Assembly: GCA_002841625.1 (NCBI GenBank)
Contig: PHAG01000001.1
Coordinates: forward strand, 124,001 to 188,000
Direction: 5' to 3'
Length of the DNA stretch: 64,000 nt
From: Firmicutes bacterium HGW-Firmicutes-1
GTDB taxonomy: Bacteria; Bacillota; Clostridia; Lachnospirales; Vallitaleaceae
Within the stretch, counting starts at the first letter, position 1; each line of letters begins with the position of its first letter. Below the pieces are notes generated by a model. It searched no databases. It was not told the origin of the DNA and saw only the letters and a program-made list of their open reading frames with translations. Positions 1-8,836 of the stretch are shown here, piece by piece. The position numbers were made by a program, and so were the translations under genes.

Positions 1-489
1 AATCATTACTTCTCCAAGATAGGAAATAGGTTCAATTTCTAAATGGATAACGAATAATTCTAATTGTTTAAATGATACCATCCTTTTGTAGCTAATCTTA
101 AGTGCTTCATTTTTTTGATTGAAATAAGTAAAACTTCTAGTAACATATCCCTTTTTCATATCTAGTGTACGCGTATAATTTGTTATCTTACCTGTTAATG
201 GTGAAACAATTTCTCCATCTTCAAGCTCAATAATCAAACCTTGACTATCAATAATATTTAGTAGCTTTTGCATCGTATCTGGAAATCCATATGCCTTTTC
301 GGCATAAGTGATGTCCACAACATCATGAAAAGCATTTATATATGTTCCACGTATTGTCGGTAATTCATCTAGGTAGCCTTCTTCAAAATTACCTCTAACG
401 CCAAGGTAACCATTTCCAATTGCAAAAATGCTTTCATTGATGATTAATTCATCCTTCAATATTTCGTTTTCTTTAATGTCGTGTTTCAT
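1..489 (-). CDS. GH65 family disaccharide phosphorylase, N-terminal part (runs off the window)
   Basis: The 163 codons present encode the N-terminal beta-sandwich of a glycoside hydrolase family 65 enzyme (maltose, trehalose, kojibiose or nigerose phosphorylase type). The family hallmark is the stretch reading NESIFAIGNGYLGVRGNFEE near residues 18-37. The catalytic (alpha/alpha)6 barrel lies beyond base 1, so the substrate cannot be read. Such enzymes cleave alpha-linked glucose disaccharides with phosphate in the cytoplasm, giving beta-glucose 1-phosphate and glucose. The ATG at 487-489 has an AGGTGAT ribosome site and starts 11 bases after the permease stop, so it is the last visible gene of the sugar import operon. 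The family call is firm; the substrate is unknown. Confidence 0.88.
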   Translation of the reverse strand, partial: MKHDIKENEILKDELIINESIFAIGNGYLGVRGNFEEGYLDELPTIRGTYINAFHDVVDITYAEKAYGFPDTMQKLLNIIDSQGLIIELEDGEIVSPLTGKITNYTRTLDMKKGYVTRSFTYFNQKNEALKISYKRMVSFKQLELFVIHLEIEPISYLGEVMI

Positions 490-500
490 TTAATCACCTA

Positions 501-1337
501 CTATTCTTTTAATGCTCCAGAAGTTAAGCCTGAAATAATTTGTCTTTGGAATAGCAATACAATAATTAAGGTTGGAATCGTAACAACTACAGAAGCTGCT
601 GTAACCTGACCCCAGAAAATTTCAAATTGTCCTCTTAAAAATGATATTGCAACGGGTGCTGTATGATAAGATAGGTCTGTATTTAAGGTTAAGGACAGAA
701 CATACTCATTCCATACACCAATAAAGGTAATAATTGCTGATGTGAATATACCAGGTAATGCCAACGGTGCAACAATTTTTAATAAAGTCTGAACTGGTGT
801 GGCACCATCAATTTTGGCAGATTCCTCTAAGGTATAAGGGATCTTTTTAAAATGTGTTACTAAAATATAGATGGCAACCGGTAACGAAATCATCGAATAT
901 GGAAAGATAATATTATAAGAATTCGTCCATCCTAATGCATTAAACATGTTATAAATTGGTCCCACTACAATCATCTGTGGAAACATCGATACCGCGAGCA
1001 CTAGAGTTAAAATAAAATTCTTACCCCTAAATTGAAGTCTTGCAAGTGCATAAGCAGCAAAGATTGAGATAACAGTTACATAAATCGTTGTAAGAGATGC
1101 TACAATAAAACTATTTCTTATCCCTCTGAGCACATTATTATTAACCAAGGCTCTGTAATGATCTAGTGTAGGATTCTCTGCGATTAGTTTAAGCGCACTT
1201 TTTCCCCATATTTCATTTTCTGGTTTAAAGGAAGTAATCAACACCCAGATAAATGGAAATACAATGATGATGAGATAAAAAATAATGAAGATGCTAAATG
1301 CTCTTGTTAAGTTTTTATTTGTCATTAATTTTTTCAT
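501..1337 (-). CDS. MalG-type sugar ABC transporter permease
   Basis: This is an inner-membrane subunit of a carbohydrate ABC importer of the CUT1 (maltose) class. It has 278 residues, about six hydrophobic segments, and the cytoplasmic EAA loop at residues 171-190 (EESAKIDGAT...), which docks on the ATPase. The N-terminal pattern, with the first membrane segment at 12-36 followed by SFKPENEIW, is typical of MalG/GanQ proteins. It follows the MalF-like gene by 12 bases and has its own GGGGGATGA ribosome site. No ATPase gene is in the operon, so a shared MsmX-type ATPase encoded elsewhere probably powers it. The neighbouring GH65 gene suggests a glucose disaccharide as cargo. Confidence 0.9.
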   Translation of the reverse strand: MKKLMTNKNLTRAFSIFIIFYLIIIVFPFIWVLITSFKPENEIWGKSALKLIAENPTLDHYRALVNNNVLRGIRNSFIVASLTTIYVTVISIFAAYALARLQFRGKNFILTLVLAVSMFPQMIVVGPIYNMFNALGWTNSYNIIFPYSMISLPVAIYILVTHFKKIPYTLEESAKIDGATPVQTLLKIVAPLALPGIFTSAIITFIGVWNEYVLSLTLNTDLSYHTAPVAISFLRGQFEIFWGQVTAASVVVTIPTLIIVLLFQRQIISGLTSGALKE

Positions 1338-1349
1338 ATAGTCATCCCC

Positions 1350-2579
1350 CTATTCTCTTGATGAAATATCTACATTTAGCACTTTAATGTAGAAATAACA
1401 AATAACAGCTACACATAGGGCAATGATAATGGTTAATGCTGAACCATACCCAAATTTTGTCTGAGCAAACATTGCTTTATAGGCATATATGGAAATGGTT
1501 TCTGTTTTACCACCTGGTCCACCGCCTGTAAGTACATAAATTAAGTCAAAGACTCTAAAGGCATCCAAGGTTCTAAAAAGCAATGCAACTAGAATTGACG
1601 GTTTTAACATCGGAAGTGTAATTCTAAAAAATTGTTGTAGTTTGTGAGCTCCATCTACTGAAGAAGCTTCGTATACCGAGTTTGGTATTGTTTGTAATCC
1701 AGCAAGAAGTAATAACGCCATATACGGTGTTGTTTTCCATACATCTGCAATAATAACTGCTCCCATTGCTGCCGTACTAGTAAGTAATAAGTCTGTTGGC
1801 TGTGATATAAGACCAATTTTAGAGAAAATCATAGCAACGACACCACTTGTTCCATTGTATAAGTACAACCATATTAGAGCAGAAACAACTGTTGGAATCG
1901 CCCATGGAATTAAGGAAAGACTTCTTATCAGCCCTCTTCCAAACATTGCCTTATTCATTATTAAGGCTAATAAAATACCGCAAACCAGTTCAATACTGAT
2001 TGAAAAAAACGTAAAAATCAGAGTGTTCAATAACGCAGTTCCAACTCTTGCATCGGTAAATGCTTGCTTATAATTATCAAGTCCAATGAAGTTAGGCTTG
2101 ATCACTGAGGATGCGTATCCTTCTGTTACAGCTAAAACATCATCTTTTATTGTAAAGCCCTCATCATTAAGTGTGTAAATTTCGTTGATTGCTTTTATTA
2201 CAGTTTGAGCGAATGCCTCAAATTCAATATTTTCAGCATCAGATAGCTTAACAACTTTTTCTTCACCGTATTTATTTAGAACTTTTTCTTCATATGAGTT
2301 AATATCTTGAAGTAGTACGTCTATCTTTTCTTTAGATTCCGTTAAGGTCGCTGTTGATTTCTCGCTATCCAAATAAAAGTTTAAGTACTGGTTTGTTTCT
2401 TTAAAGAGCTCAAGATTATATTGATTGCTCATTGATAGCCTAGATTTTGTTTGATCATTCAATTGATAATCAAATAAAGAATATGTGACCGATTGAATTA
2501 CTGGCCATAGCGAAAAAATGATAACAAAAAACATTGCAGGAAGTATTAAAAAATAAGCGATTTTATTATTTTGCTTCAT
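1350..2579 (-). CDS. MalF-type sugar ABC transporter permease with an enlarged first external loop
   Basis: This is the partner permease of the MalG-type gene downstream. The EAA loop is at about 302-323 (VYEASSVDGAHKLQQFFRIT), and the C-terminal half is a standard MalF/UgpA permease. At 409 residues it is about 100 longer than most Gram-positive MalF-like subunits. The extra length is a hydrophilic, helix-prone segment at roughly residues 41-160, between the first membrane segment and the usual FIGLDNY motif, so it should lie outside the membrane. It may contact the binding protein, by loose analogy with the large P2 loop of E. coli MalF, which sits at a different point in the topology. Family assignment is sure; the role of the insert is inference. 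Confidence 0.9.
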   Translation of the reverse strand: MKQNNKIAYFLILPAMFFVIIFSLWPVIQSVTYSLFDYQLNDQTKSRLSMSNQYNLELFKETNQYLNFYLDSEKSTATLTESKEKIDVLLQDINSYEEKVLNKYGEEKVVKLSDAENIEFEAFAQTVIKAINEIYTLNDEGFTIKDDVLAVTEGYASSVIKPNFIGLDNYKQAFTDARVGTALLNTLIFTFFSISIELVCGILLALIMNKAMFGRGLIRSLSLIPWAIPTVVSALIWLYLYNGTSGVVAMIFSKIGLISQPTDLLLTSTAAMGAVIIADVWKTTPYMALLLLAGLQTIPNSVYEASSVDGAHKLQQFFRITLPMLKPSILVALLFRTLDAFRVFDLIYVLTGGGPGGKTETISIYAYKAMFAQTKFGYGSALTIIIALCVAVICYFYIKVLNVDISSRE

Positions 2580-2598
2580 AGTAATCTCTCCTAAAGAT

Positions 2599-2636
2599 TA
2601 AGGTCGCATGCTTACATTGTAAGCATGCAAACCTTA
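2599..2636 (-). terminator. stem-loop between binding-protein and permease genes
   Basis: A strong hairpin with a 9-bp perfect stem (GCATGCTTA/TAAGCATGC) extends into an outer AAGGT/ACCTT stem. It sits directly after the binding-protein gene and before the MalF-like gene. No U-run follows, so it is more likely an mRNA-stabilising or attenuating structure that keeps the binding protein more abundant than the permeases than a full terminator. Confidence 0.55.
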
Positions 2637-2648
2637 AACATCCATTTA

Positions 2649-3893
2649 CTATTGTAGTGCAGTTTCGATTTCTTTTACTGCATCTTCTAATGTTTTAGAT
2701 CCTGATAAATAAGCATGTGCTGCTACTTGAATTTTATCTGATACTTCTTGGTAATTTGCTACAACTGGTCTAGCAATTGTTTTAGTTAAAGCTAATTTAA
2801 AGCCTTCATTTGATAATAACGTATTTGCAGCAATGATACCTTCATCGGCTAGTAGTGAATTCATACCTGGTAAGCTAGCATTTGTTGATGAATATATTCT
2901 TTGTCCGCCGTCACCTGCTAAGAATACAGCAAAATCCTTTGCTCCTTGAAGATTATCAGAGTTTTTATTTAGACCGATTAACCATCCACCAACTGTTCCT
3001 CCATTTGGAAGTGGAGCAAGGCCAACTTCTTCAACTACGATTGGAGTATCATCAGCTACTGCCATACCGTACATATAAGGCCAGTTTCTAGCAAATACAG
3101 CTTCTTTATTTGTAAATGATGCATGAGTTTCACCTTCTGTATATACTAAAATATCTTCTGGCATTGCACTTGACTCAGTAAAGGCTTTCATTGTTTCTAA
3201 GCCACCTTTTACATCAGTCCAGTTCTTTGAGAATTCATTTAAATTACAAATTAAACCTTCATATTGCTTAGATTGGTATACAAAACCGTATTTAGTTCCA
3301 CCTTGACCAACATATTTTTCTGACATTGCCAATAAATCTTCCCAAGTATATGTACCTGCTTCTAGTTTAGCTGCATCTTCAGGTGATACAACATCTTTTC
3401 TATAATATAAGAAACCTAAATCTGGGAAAAATGGTAATGCATAATTTTTACCTTGATATTTTCCTGATGCCATGGAACCCGCATTAAAATCACTAGCCTT
3501 CCAGCCTTGATCCATAAGTAGTGTATCTACTGGTTCAAGATAGCCCGCAGCTGCAAATTCGCCAGCCCATACAACATCCATTGCTAGAACATCATATTCC
3601 CCTGAACTAGCTGATAAAGAATTCAACAATTGATCATGCATTTGAGCTGAGTCATTTGTCATGTTAGCAAATTCTACGTCATATTGAGGATATTCAACTT
3701 CAAAAGCTTCAATAACCTTTTGAATACCACCAACAGGGTCAGCTTGGAAGCCGATTGTAATTGTTGTTTTTGCTACATCTGTAGTTTGAGTGTCTGCAGG
3801 TACGTCTTTAACTGCATCATCTTTTTTTGCTCCACATCCCACTACGCTAAACACTAGGATTGAAAGCATTAAAATAGATATTATTTTTTTCAT
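2649..3893 (-). CDS. sugar ABC transporter substrate-binding lipoprotein (family 1)
   Basis: This is the extracellular binding protein of the importer and the first gene of the operon. The start is the ATG at 3891-3893, because GGAGGG lies 8 bases upstream and a lipoprotein signal follows at once: KK, a hydrophobic core, then the lipobox VVGC near residue 20. An upstream in-frame extension of 16 codons lacks these features. The mature domain resembles maltose/trehalose-binding proteins, with a run beginning VGGIQKVIEAFEVEYPQYDV and a later FFPDLGFLYYRKD segment. About 414 residues is the normal length. The GH65 gene in the same operon suggests a glucose disaccharide ligand, which is inference. 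Confidence 0.9.
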   Translation of the reverse strand: MKKIISILMLSILVFSVVGCGAKKDDAVKDVPADTQTTDVAKTTITIGFQADPVGGIQKVIEAFEVEYPQYDVEFANMTNDSAQMHDQLLNSLSASSGEYDVLAMDVVWAGEFAAAGYLEPVDTLLMDQGWKASDFNAGSMASGKYQGKNYALPFFPDLGFLYYRKDVVSPEDAAKLEAGTYTWEDLLAMSEKYVGQGGTKYGFVYQSKQYEGLICNLNEFSKNWTDVKGGLETMKAFTESSAMPEDILVYTEGETHASFTNKEAVFARNWPYMYGMAVADDTPIVVEEVGLAPLPNGGTVGGWLIGLNKNSDNLQGAKDFAVFLAGDGGQRIYSSTNASLPGMNSLLADEGIIAANTLLSNEGFKLALTKTIARPVVANYQEVSDKIQVAAHAYLSGSKTLEDAVKEIETALQ

Positions 3894-4033
3894 TTTCTTC
3901 CCTCCAAAATTGATAAAATATTTAATTGCTACATCTTGCATTATAGACTCATTATCCTTTATAATATATCATATATATTATATTTGTATCAAATATATTA
4001 TATAATTATTTGTGTTAAGGAAAAGGTGATCAG

Positions 4034-5248
4034 ATGAATGAACTTACTCTTTCAATAAGTGAAAAAATGAATCTATTCTATCAATTTACTCAAGTACCCA
4101 TCCACTTATTTTCAGATGATGAACATATTTTTTCATATACTCAACCCAGTGTGGATTTCCAAAAACACTTTAATTGGTTTTATGAAATAGTACACGATTC
4201 CTTAAAAAATCAAGTTCTTGAAAATCTTTTATATTTATCAAATGACTTGGAAGAAGCTTTTCTGATTACAATTTTACAAATACATGATAAAAACCATTAT
4301 ATCTTATGTGGTCCCTATGTATTGGCACAATCTCATGAAGAATTTATAAACAAGCTTATACTTAAAAGAAAGGTATCTTTGGAAGATAAAGACGAACTCA
4401 TTCATTATTTTTCTTTTACTAGTTTAGTTGACGAAAAAAGAAATATTTATTACAGACAACTCTTTTGCGAATTATTTGTGAACTTAAGTTCAAATTCATC
4501 TGGAAAAGAAAATTCTCTTTCTGAAAAGTTTTATTTACATAGAATTGAAAACAAAGAAAAATGGTATTCACATCCTCCCTACTTCATTGAGCAAAGCCTA
4601 TTGGTTAAAATAAAAGAAGGTAATGTTGAAGAATCCGAAAAAATTGTACAAAGTCTAAATACTTACCATGATGCAACCTTATCTACCAATTCAATTCGCT
4701 CCTTCAAAAATTCTTTAATATGCCGCTGTACCTTATACACTCGAGCAGTAATTGAAGGAGGCGTAGATTCTGAATCTGCCTTTACTTTGTCTGATACCTA
4801 TATTAATGAAATTGAACATCGTAGCGATATACAAGACTTGTACCATTTGGACATAAAAATGATAAGAGAATTTGTGAAGCTGATTAACACAAAAATCAAT
4901 AGAATGTATTCGCCTTTGGTACAATCCACAATAAAAATTATATCGACTTCTTTAAATGATAAAATTAGTGTAAAGGAAATTGCGGAACAAATACCTGCCA
5001 ATGCAAACTATCTTTCTCAAGTATTTAAGAAGGAAGTAGGTACGGCTCTTAGTGTCTATATTAATCAAATTAAGATAGAAGAAGCGAAATACTTTCTTTC
5101 TTTCACAAATAGTTCCCTAGCAGATATTTCCAGCTTTTTTCATTTTGCTTCTCAAAGTCACTTTGCTAGTGTCTTTAAAAAGCACGCAAAAATGACTCCT
5201 CTAGAATATAGAAAGAACTATAAGAATTCAAGAAATACTTTACAATAA
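4034..5248 (+). CDS. AraC-family transcriptional regulator, divergent from the sugar operon
   Basis: A 404-residue regulator with a C-terminal AraC/XylS DNA-binding domain at about 300-398. The two helix-turn-helix motifs are visible as KISVKEIAEQIPANANYLSQ and, further on, LADISSFFHFASQSHFASVF. The roughly 290-residue N-terminal part has no motif I can name; such regions in YesN-like regulators sense ligands. An AAGGTGAT ribosome site precedes the ATG. It diverges from the binding-protein gene across about 140 very AT-rich bases, the usual arrangement for a local activator of the sugar operon. Its regulatory target is inferred from position alone. Confidence 0.88.
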   Translation: MNELTLSISEKMNLFYQFTQVPIHLFSDDEHIFSYTQPSVDFQKHFNWFYEIVHDSLKNQVLENLLYLSNDLEEAFLITILQIHDKNHYILCGPYVLAQSHEEFINKLILKRKVSLEDKDELIHYFSFTSLVDEKRNIYYRQLFCELFVNLSSNSSGKENSLSEKFYLHRIENKEKWYSHPPYFIEQSLLVKIKEGNVEESEKIVQSLNTYHDATLSTNSIRSFKNSLICRCTLYTRAVIEGGVDSESAFTLSDTYINEIEHRSDIQDLYHLDIKMIREFVKLINTKINRMYSPLVQSTIKIISTSLNDKISVKEIAEQIPANANYLSQVFKKEVGTALSVYINQIKIEEAKYFLSFTNSSLADISSFFHFASQSHFASVFKKHAKMTPLEYRKNYKNSRNTLQ

Positions 5249-5328
5249 AAATGTTCATAATGTAGGGTCTTTACTTTTACTCCCCAGCTATGGTAAACTA
5301 CTGTTTAGCATTATAAGGAGTCAATATT

Positions 5329-6615
5329 ATGAAAACAAAAAAGCACTTATTTGGTTTAAACATTTTATTGTTTATTCTAATCATAGCCTTGAACAACCAC
5401 ATGCAAGTTAACGCACAACAAACCAAAAAGATAGACCAATCACCGCCAGATATAACAGCTGAATCTGCAATTTTAATTGATGCAACTACTGGTCAAATTC
5501 TATATAGTAAAAATGAAAACTCTCAACAATATCCCGCTAGCATTACTAAACTTATGACTGCTCTACTTGCTATAGAAGCGCTAGACCCAAAGGATACAAT
5601 AACCTTTTCCAAAAATGCTGTATTTAGCATTGAGTATGGAAGTAGCCATATAGGAATGCAAGAAGATGAAGTTATCACTGTAGATCAGGCTATGCATGGT
5701 CTTTTATTAATGTCTGCAAATGAAATCGCAAATGGTTTAGCTGAAAAAACAAGTGGTTCTATTGAAGAATTTTCGAAGGATATGAATAAACGTTTAGAAG
5801 AAATTGGCGCATTAAATACTCATTTTGTGAATCCACATGGTCTACATAATGAAGATCACTATACAACTGCTTATGATATGGCTCTAATTACTCGGGAAAC
5901 GATAAAAAACGAATACTTTTTAAATATAATGAAGGATATAACCTATCAAATTCCTTTAACGAATAAATCGACAGAAATTAGATACCTTGCTCAACAGCAT
6001 AAAATGATGAATGAAAAAAGAGATGCCTCAATCTATCGAGAGGACGTTATCGCTGGCAAAACCGGGTTTACTAACGAAGCACAACATACGCTTGTAACTG
6101 TTGCACAACAAGATGATAGAACCCTTATTGTAGTTTTATTAAAGTCAGAAGCTAAGGACATTTACACGAATACTTCTAAGCTTTTAGATTATGGTTTTGA
6201 AAACTATAAAACAGTAAATTTAACTTCAAAAGATTACAAAGAAACGTTTATAATCATTAAAGATAATTTGCAAATTGGAGAGGCTATTGTTACATTAAAA
6301 AAACCTTTAAAAGTTTACATCGAAAATTTTCAAGATGAAAGTTCTATCGAATTCAAATCAGAAACTACTCCTCTATCCTACGATATTGAAAAGGGAGATA
6401 AGGTTGGTACTGTATCAATTTACAAGGATGGCGAGTTCATTGCTCAAGTTGATGCTGTGGTCCATGATGTAAATATTTCCATACCACTAAAAGCAGTGAA
6501 ATCTATTGTTACAATTTCTATACCTATACTAATTATTGTGTTTTTGATTACCCTTTTCTTCTTTTACAGCCTTCGTCCAAAAAAACATTATAGTAAATAT
6601 AAGAATAAGAGATAA
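5329..6615 (+). CDS. dacF: D-alanyl-D-alanine carboxypeptidase (peptidase S11, DacF type)
   Basis: A penicillin-binding protein that trims the terminal D-Ala from peptidoglycan stem peptides outside the membrane. It has a signal sequence (about 1-29) and the S11 catalytic triad motifs SITK at 71-74, SAN in the segment LLMSANEIANG, and KTG in VIAGKTGFT. A PBP5_C-like beta domain follows. A C-terminal hydrophobic segment (about 395-417) and basic tail probably anchor it. At 428 residues it is slightly longer than average. Spore formers carry several such genes, and dacF is the sporulation-associated form; which paralogue this is remains uncertain. The stop codon lies inside a palindromic repeat. 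Confidence 0.9.
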   Translation: MKTKKHLFGLNILLFILIIALNNHMQVNAQQTKKIDQSPPDITAESAILIDATTGQILYSKNENSQQYPASITKLMTALLAIEALDPKDTITFSKNAVFSIEYGSSHIGMQEDEVITVDQAMHGLLLMSANEIANGLAEKTSGSIEEFSKDMNKRLEEIGALNTHFVNPHGLHNEDHYTTAYDMALITRETIKNEYFLNIMKDITYQIPLTNKSTEIRYLAQQHKMMNEKRDASIYREDVIAGKTGFTNEAQHTLVTVAQQDDRTLIVVLLKSEAKDIYTNTSKLLDYGFENYKTVNLTSKDYKETFIIIKDNLQIGEAIVTLKKPLKVYIENFQDESSIEFKSETTPLSYDIEKGDKVGTVSIYKDGEFIAQVDAVVHDVNISIPLKAVKSIVTISIPILIIVFLITLFFFYSLRPKKHYSKYKNKR

Positions 6616-6647
6616 AGGGGGATAAAGGGGACAGGCACTTTTATCTC
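6609..6647. repeat. REP-like palindrome, copy 1 (GGGGACAGGCAC core)
   Basis: The ends GAGATAAA and TTTATCTC are inverted repeats flanking a core reading AAAGGGGACAGGCACTT. The element overlaps the stop codon of the carboxypeptidase gene. Three related copies, in the opposite orientation, lie at 7410-7450, 9640-9666 and 10041-10079. Confidence 0.75.
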
Positions 6648-6791
6648 ATTTTTATTTCTTAATTGACTCCTGTACATTCATTTCAATACCTATTCACTTT
6701 GCCACAAATGGTTTAAACGGAACTTTTTCATATTATCCTTCGTCAAATTAACATGTAACCAAAAACATACCGACTTAAAGGAGCAAACACA

Positions 6792-7277
6792 ATGAAAAAG
6801 ATAATTATAGCTATTTTGGCATTGGGCCTTATATTATTTTCAGTAAGCTGTACAAATGAAAAACAGATTCCTGAACCTCTGATAGACGAACCTGTAATAG
6901 AGGAAAAAAATACTGATACAGTAGATCCAGCTGCTGGTATTATATTAGCAGGCGCCGATGAAGCTAAACAAATTGATATTTCTTCAATTAAATCTATCGA
7001 GCTTTTTGATCTTGACAATACTCTAGTAGAAAAAACATTTACAGAGACTGAGGTGGCTACCCTAGGTAATGCTTATAATGAAAGCATGATTGACGATATT
7101 TCTTACATCGAAATGCTAGCTGGCTACAGTATGATCATTACCCTCGATACTGATCAAACAATTCATATAACGAGCTACGGAAATGAGAATAATATTGTGG
7201 CGACTACTAATGGCACAACTTATCACTTGATATGCCCAGAGATTGGCAAATTATTATTAAGCGGAAGCCCTCAATAA
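6792..7277 (+). CDS. small lipoprotein of unknown function
   Basis: A 161-residue secreted lipoprotein. Residues 1-19 form a signal with a lipobox ending in Cys20 (FSVSC), and the mature part is acidic at its start. The remaining 100 or so residues resemble small beta-rich sheets (SIKSIELFDLDNTLVEKTFT), but I do not recognise a family. An AAAGGAG ribosome site supports the ATG. It is a single gene, ended by a clear terminator. No function is assigned. Confidence 0.7.
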   Translation: MKKIIIAILALGLILFSVSCTNEKQIPEPLIDEPVIEEKNTDTVDPAAGIILAGADEAKQIDISSIKSIELFDLDNTLVEKTFTETEVATLGNAYNESMIDDISYIEMLAGYSMIITLDTDQTIHITSYGNENNIVATTNGTTYHLICPEIGKLLLSGSPQ

Positions 7278-7301
7278 AACACCTCTTATCGTTGCATTAC
7301 T

Positions 7302-7337
7302 AGAATCCCTGTATATTTCTCTTCAGGGGTTCTTTAT
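7302..7337 (+). terminator. rho-independent terminator after the lipoprotein gene
   Basis: AGAATCCCTG pairs with CAGGGGTTCT across an 11-base loop and is followed by TTATTAATT. It lies 25 bases after the lipoprotein stop codon. Confidence 0.8.
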
Positions 7338-7409
7338 TAATTCAAAGTTTTTTTACTCTAGATGATGCTTTAACATTTTAATCGGTCAGGTTTTCACAGT
7401 AGTCTTCGT

Positions 7410-7450
7410 AAGAGAAAAGTGCCTGTCCCCTTTCTCTTCCCCTTTCTCTT
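7410..7450. repeat. REP-like palindrome, copy 2
   Basis: The core GTGCCTGTCCCC is flanked by GAGAAAA and TTTCTC, with a second TTCCCCTTTCTCTT unit behind it. It is the same family as 6609-6647 in inverse orientation, and lies in the gap before the FIST gene. Confidence 0.75.
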
Positions 7451-7479
7451 CTCGATAACTTTTACTCGTTAAATATCAG

Positions 7480-7508
7480 TTGTCAAATAGTTGCAAATAC
7501 TGTAGAAT
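7480..7508 (+). promoter_or_regulatory. sigma-A-type promoter for the FIST/GGDEF pair
   Basis: The -35 box TTGTCA (7480-7485) and -10 box TAGAAT (7503-7508), each one mismatch from consensus, are spaced by 17 bases. The resulting leader is about 140 bases, in which no known riboswitch is seen. Confidence 0.6.
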
Positions 7509-7655
7509 TAAATATTATAGTGTATTTATATTGGAGTGAAATGAATGCTAAATTGCCTTTTTGCTACTCTATAAATACTAATATTGTGAATCGGGTTTTT
7601 TTAGGGTTTTGATTAATTTGTGAGGTAGTTTGATCACAACATAGGAGGTATTTTT

Positions 7656-8819
7656 ATGAAATCGGACCTTTTTATTGCTATAGCTCACAGTATAGAATTA
7701 AACTCATTTGACGCAGTTACGGAACTCATTGAAAATTGCGAACTTCAACTTGATTATCGCCACCCTACGGCAGGAATTCTCTATGCAAGTATTGACACTG
7801 ATCATCAGTTGGTACTTGATAAGATTTATGAAAAGTGGTCAGATTTACAGCTGATTGGTTGCACAACAGACGGAGAATTTTCTTCAGAATGTGAATATGT
7901 CGAGGATTCACTCGTTTTGACATTATTTGCCTCAAATGAAATAAAATTTGTTTCAGGTTATATCAATAATACTTCATTAGATATGAAGAATGAATGTAGC
8001 GAAGTATTATCTGAGGCCTTGAACAAATTAAAACAACCACCTAAACTATGTATATTGTTTTCTGATGTGCTTAAAACCAATGGTGAAACAGTTATGGAAC
8101 AGCTCAATATAGTTACTAATGGTAGTCTTCCAATTGTTGGTGGCATATCTGCAGACAGTTGGCGATTTGTTGATGCAAAACAATTTTACAACAACATATC
8201 ATCATCAAACATATCTCCATTTCTGCTTTTAGCTGGAGAATTCGATTTTTCTTTGGGAATGGATTGTGGCTGGGAACCCATAGGTGAGACGGGAACTATT
8301 ACAAAATCAGAAGGTAATATTCTTTATGAAATCAATCACAAGCCTGCACTTGAATTTTACAGAAGCATTCTTGGTGAATATACCAAACCTACACTAGAAC
8401 TACCAATAGCCGTATATGATGATCATGGTGATTTTTGTTTTATGCGCACGACCTTCGAAAATTATGATATTAATAATGGATCTGTTACCTATTTAGGTAA
8501 TGTTCCCCTTAATTATAAAGTTCGTATTACTATGGTAAATCGCGAGTCGATTTTAGCAGGTACTAAAAGTTCAATCAACCTATCCATTAATACATTTCCA
8601 TCAAATGCTTTGCCAGTTATAGTATTATGTTTCTCTTGTTCAGCTCGAAGGGTTTTACTTGGTACGCGTACCATTGAGGAGTATCAGCTTGTTCGTAATA
8701 ATCTTGATGAAAAAGTAAAATTTGTTGGCTTTTATACCTATGGCGAATTTTGTCCAAATTTAAATGAATTAACAAATAAATTCCACAACGAAACCTTTGT
8801 GGTTGTATCAATAGGATAA
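7656..8819 (+). CDS. FIST-domain sensor protein
   Basis: A 387-residue cytoplasmic protein with FIST_N (about 30-220) followed by FIST_C (about 225-375). The family pattern includes LIGCTTDGEFSSE near residue 68 and the late SCSARRVLLGTRTIEEY with FYTYGEFCP. FIST proteins are proposed small-ligand sensors, often found with signalling output domains. This one has no output domain of its own, but the next gene, 17 bases downstream, is a soluble diguanylate cyclase, so the two probably act as a sensor/effector pair. A TAGGAGG ribosome site supports the start. The ligand is unknown. Confidence 0.87.
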   Translation: MKSDLFIAIAHSIELNSFDAVTELIENCELQLDYRHPTAGILYASIDTDHQLVLDKIYEKWSDLQLIGCTTDGEFSSECEYVEDSLVLTLFASNEIKFVSGYINNTSLDMKNECSEVLSEALNKLKQPPKLCILFSDVLKTNGETVMEQLNIVTNGSLPIVGGISADSWRFVDAKQFYNNISSSNISPFLLLAGEFDFSLGMDCGWEPIGETGTITKSEGNILYEINHKPALEFYRSILGEYTKPTLELPIAVYDDHGDFCFMRTTFENYDINNGSVTYLGNVPLNYKVRITMVNRESILAGTKSSINLSINTFPSNALPVIVLCFSCSARRVLLGTRTIEEYQLVRNNLDEKVKFVGFYTYGEFCPNLNELTNKFHNETFVVVSIG

Positions 8820-8836
8820 TCTAACGGAGGTTCAGC

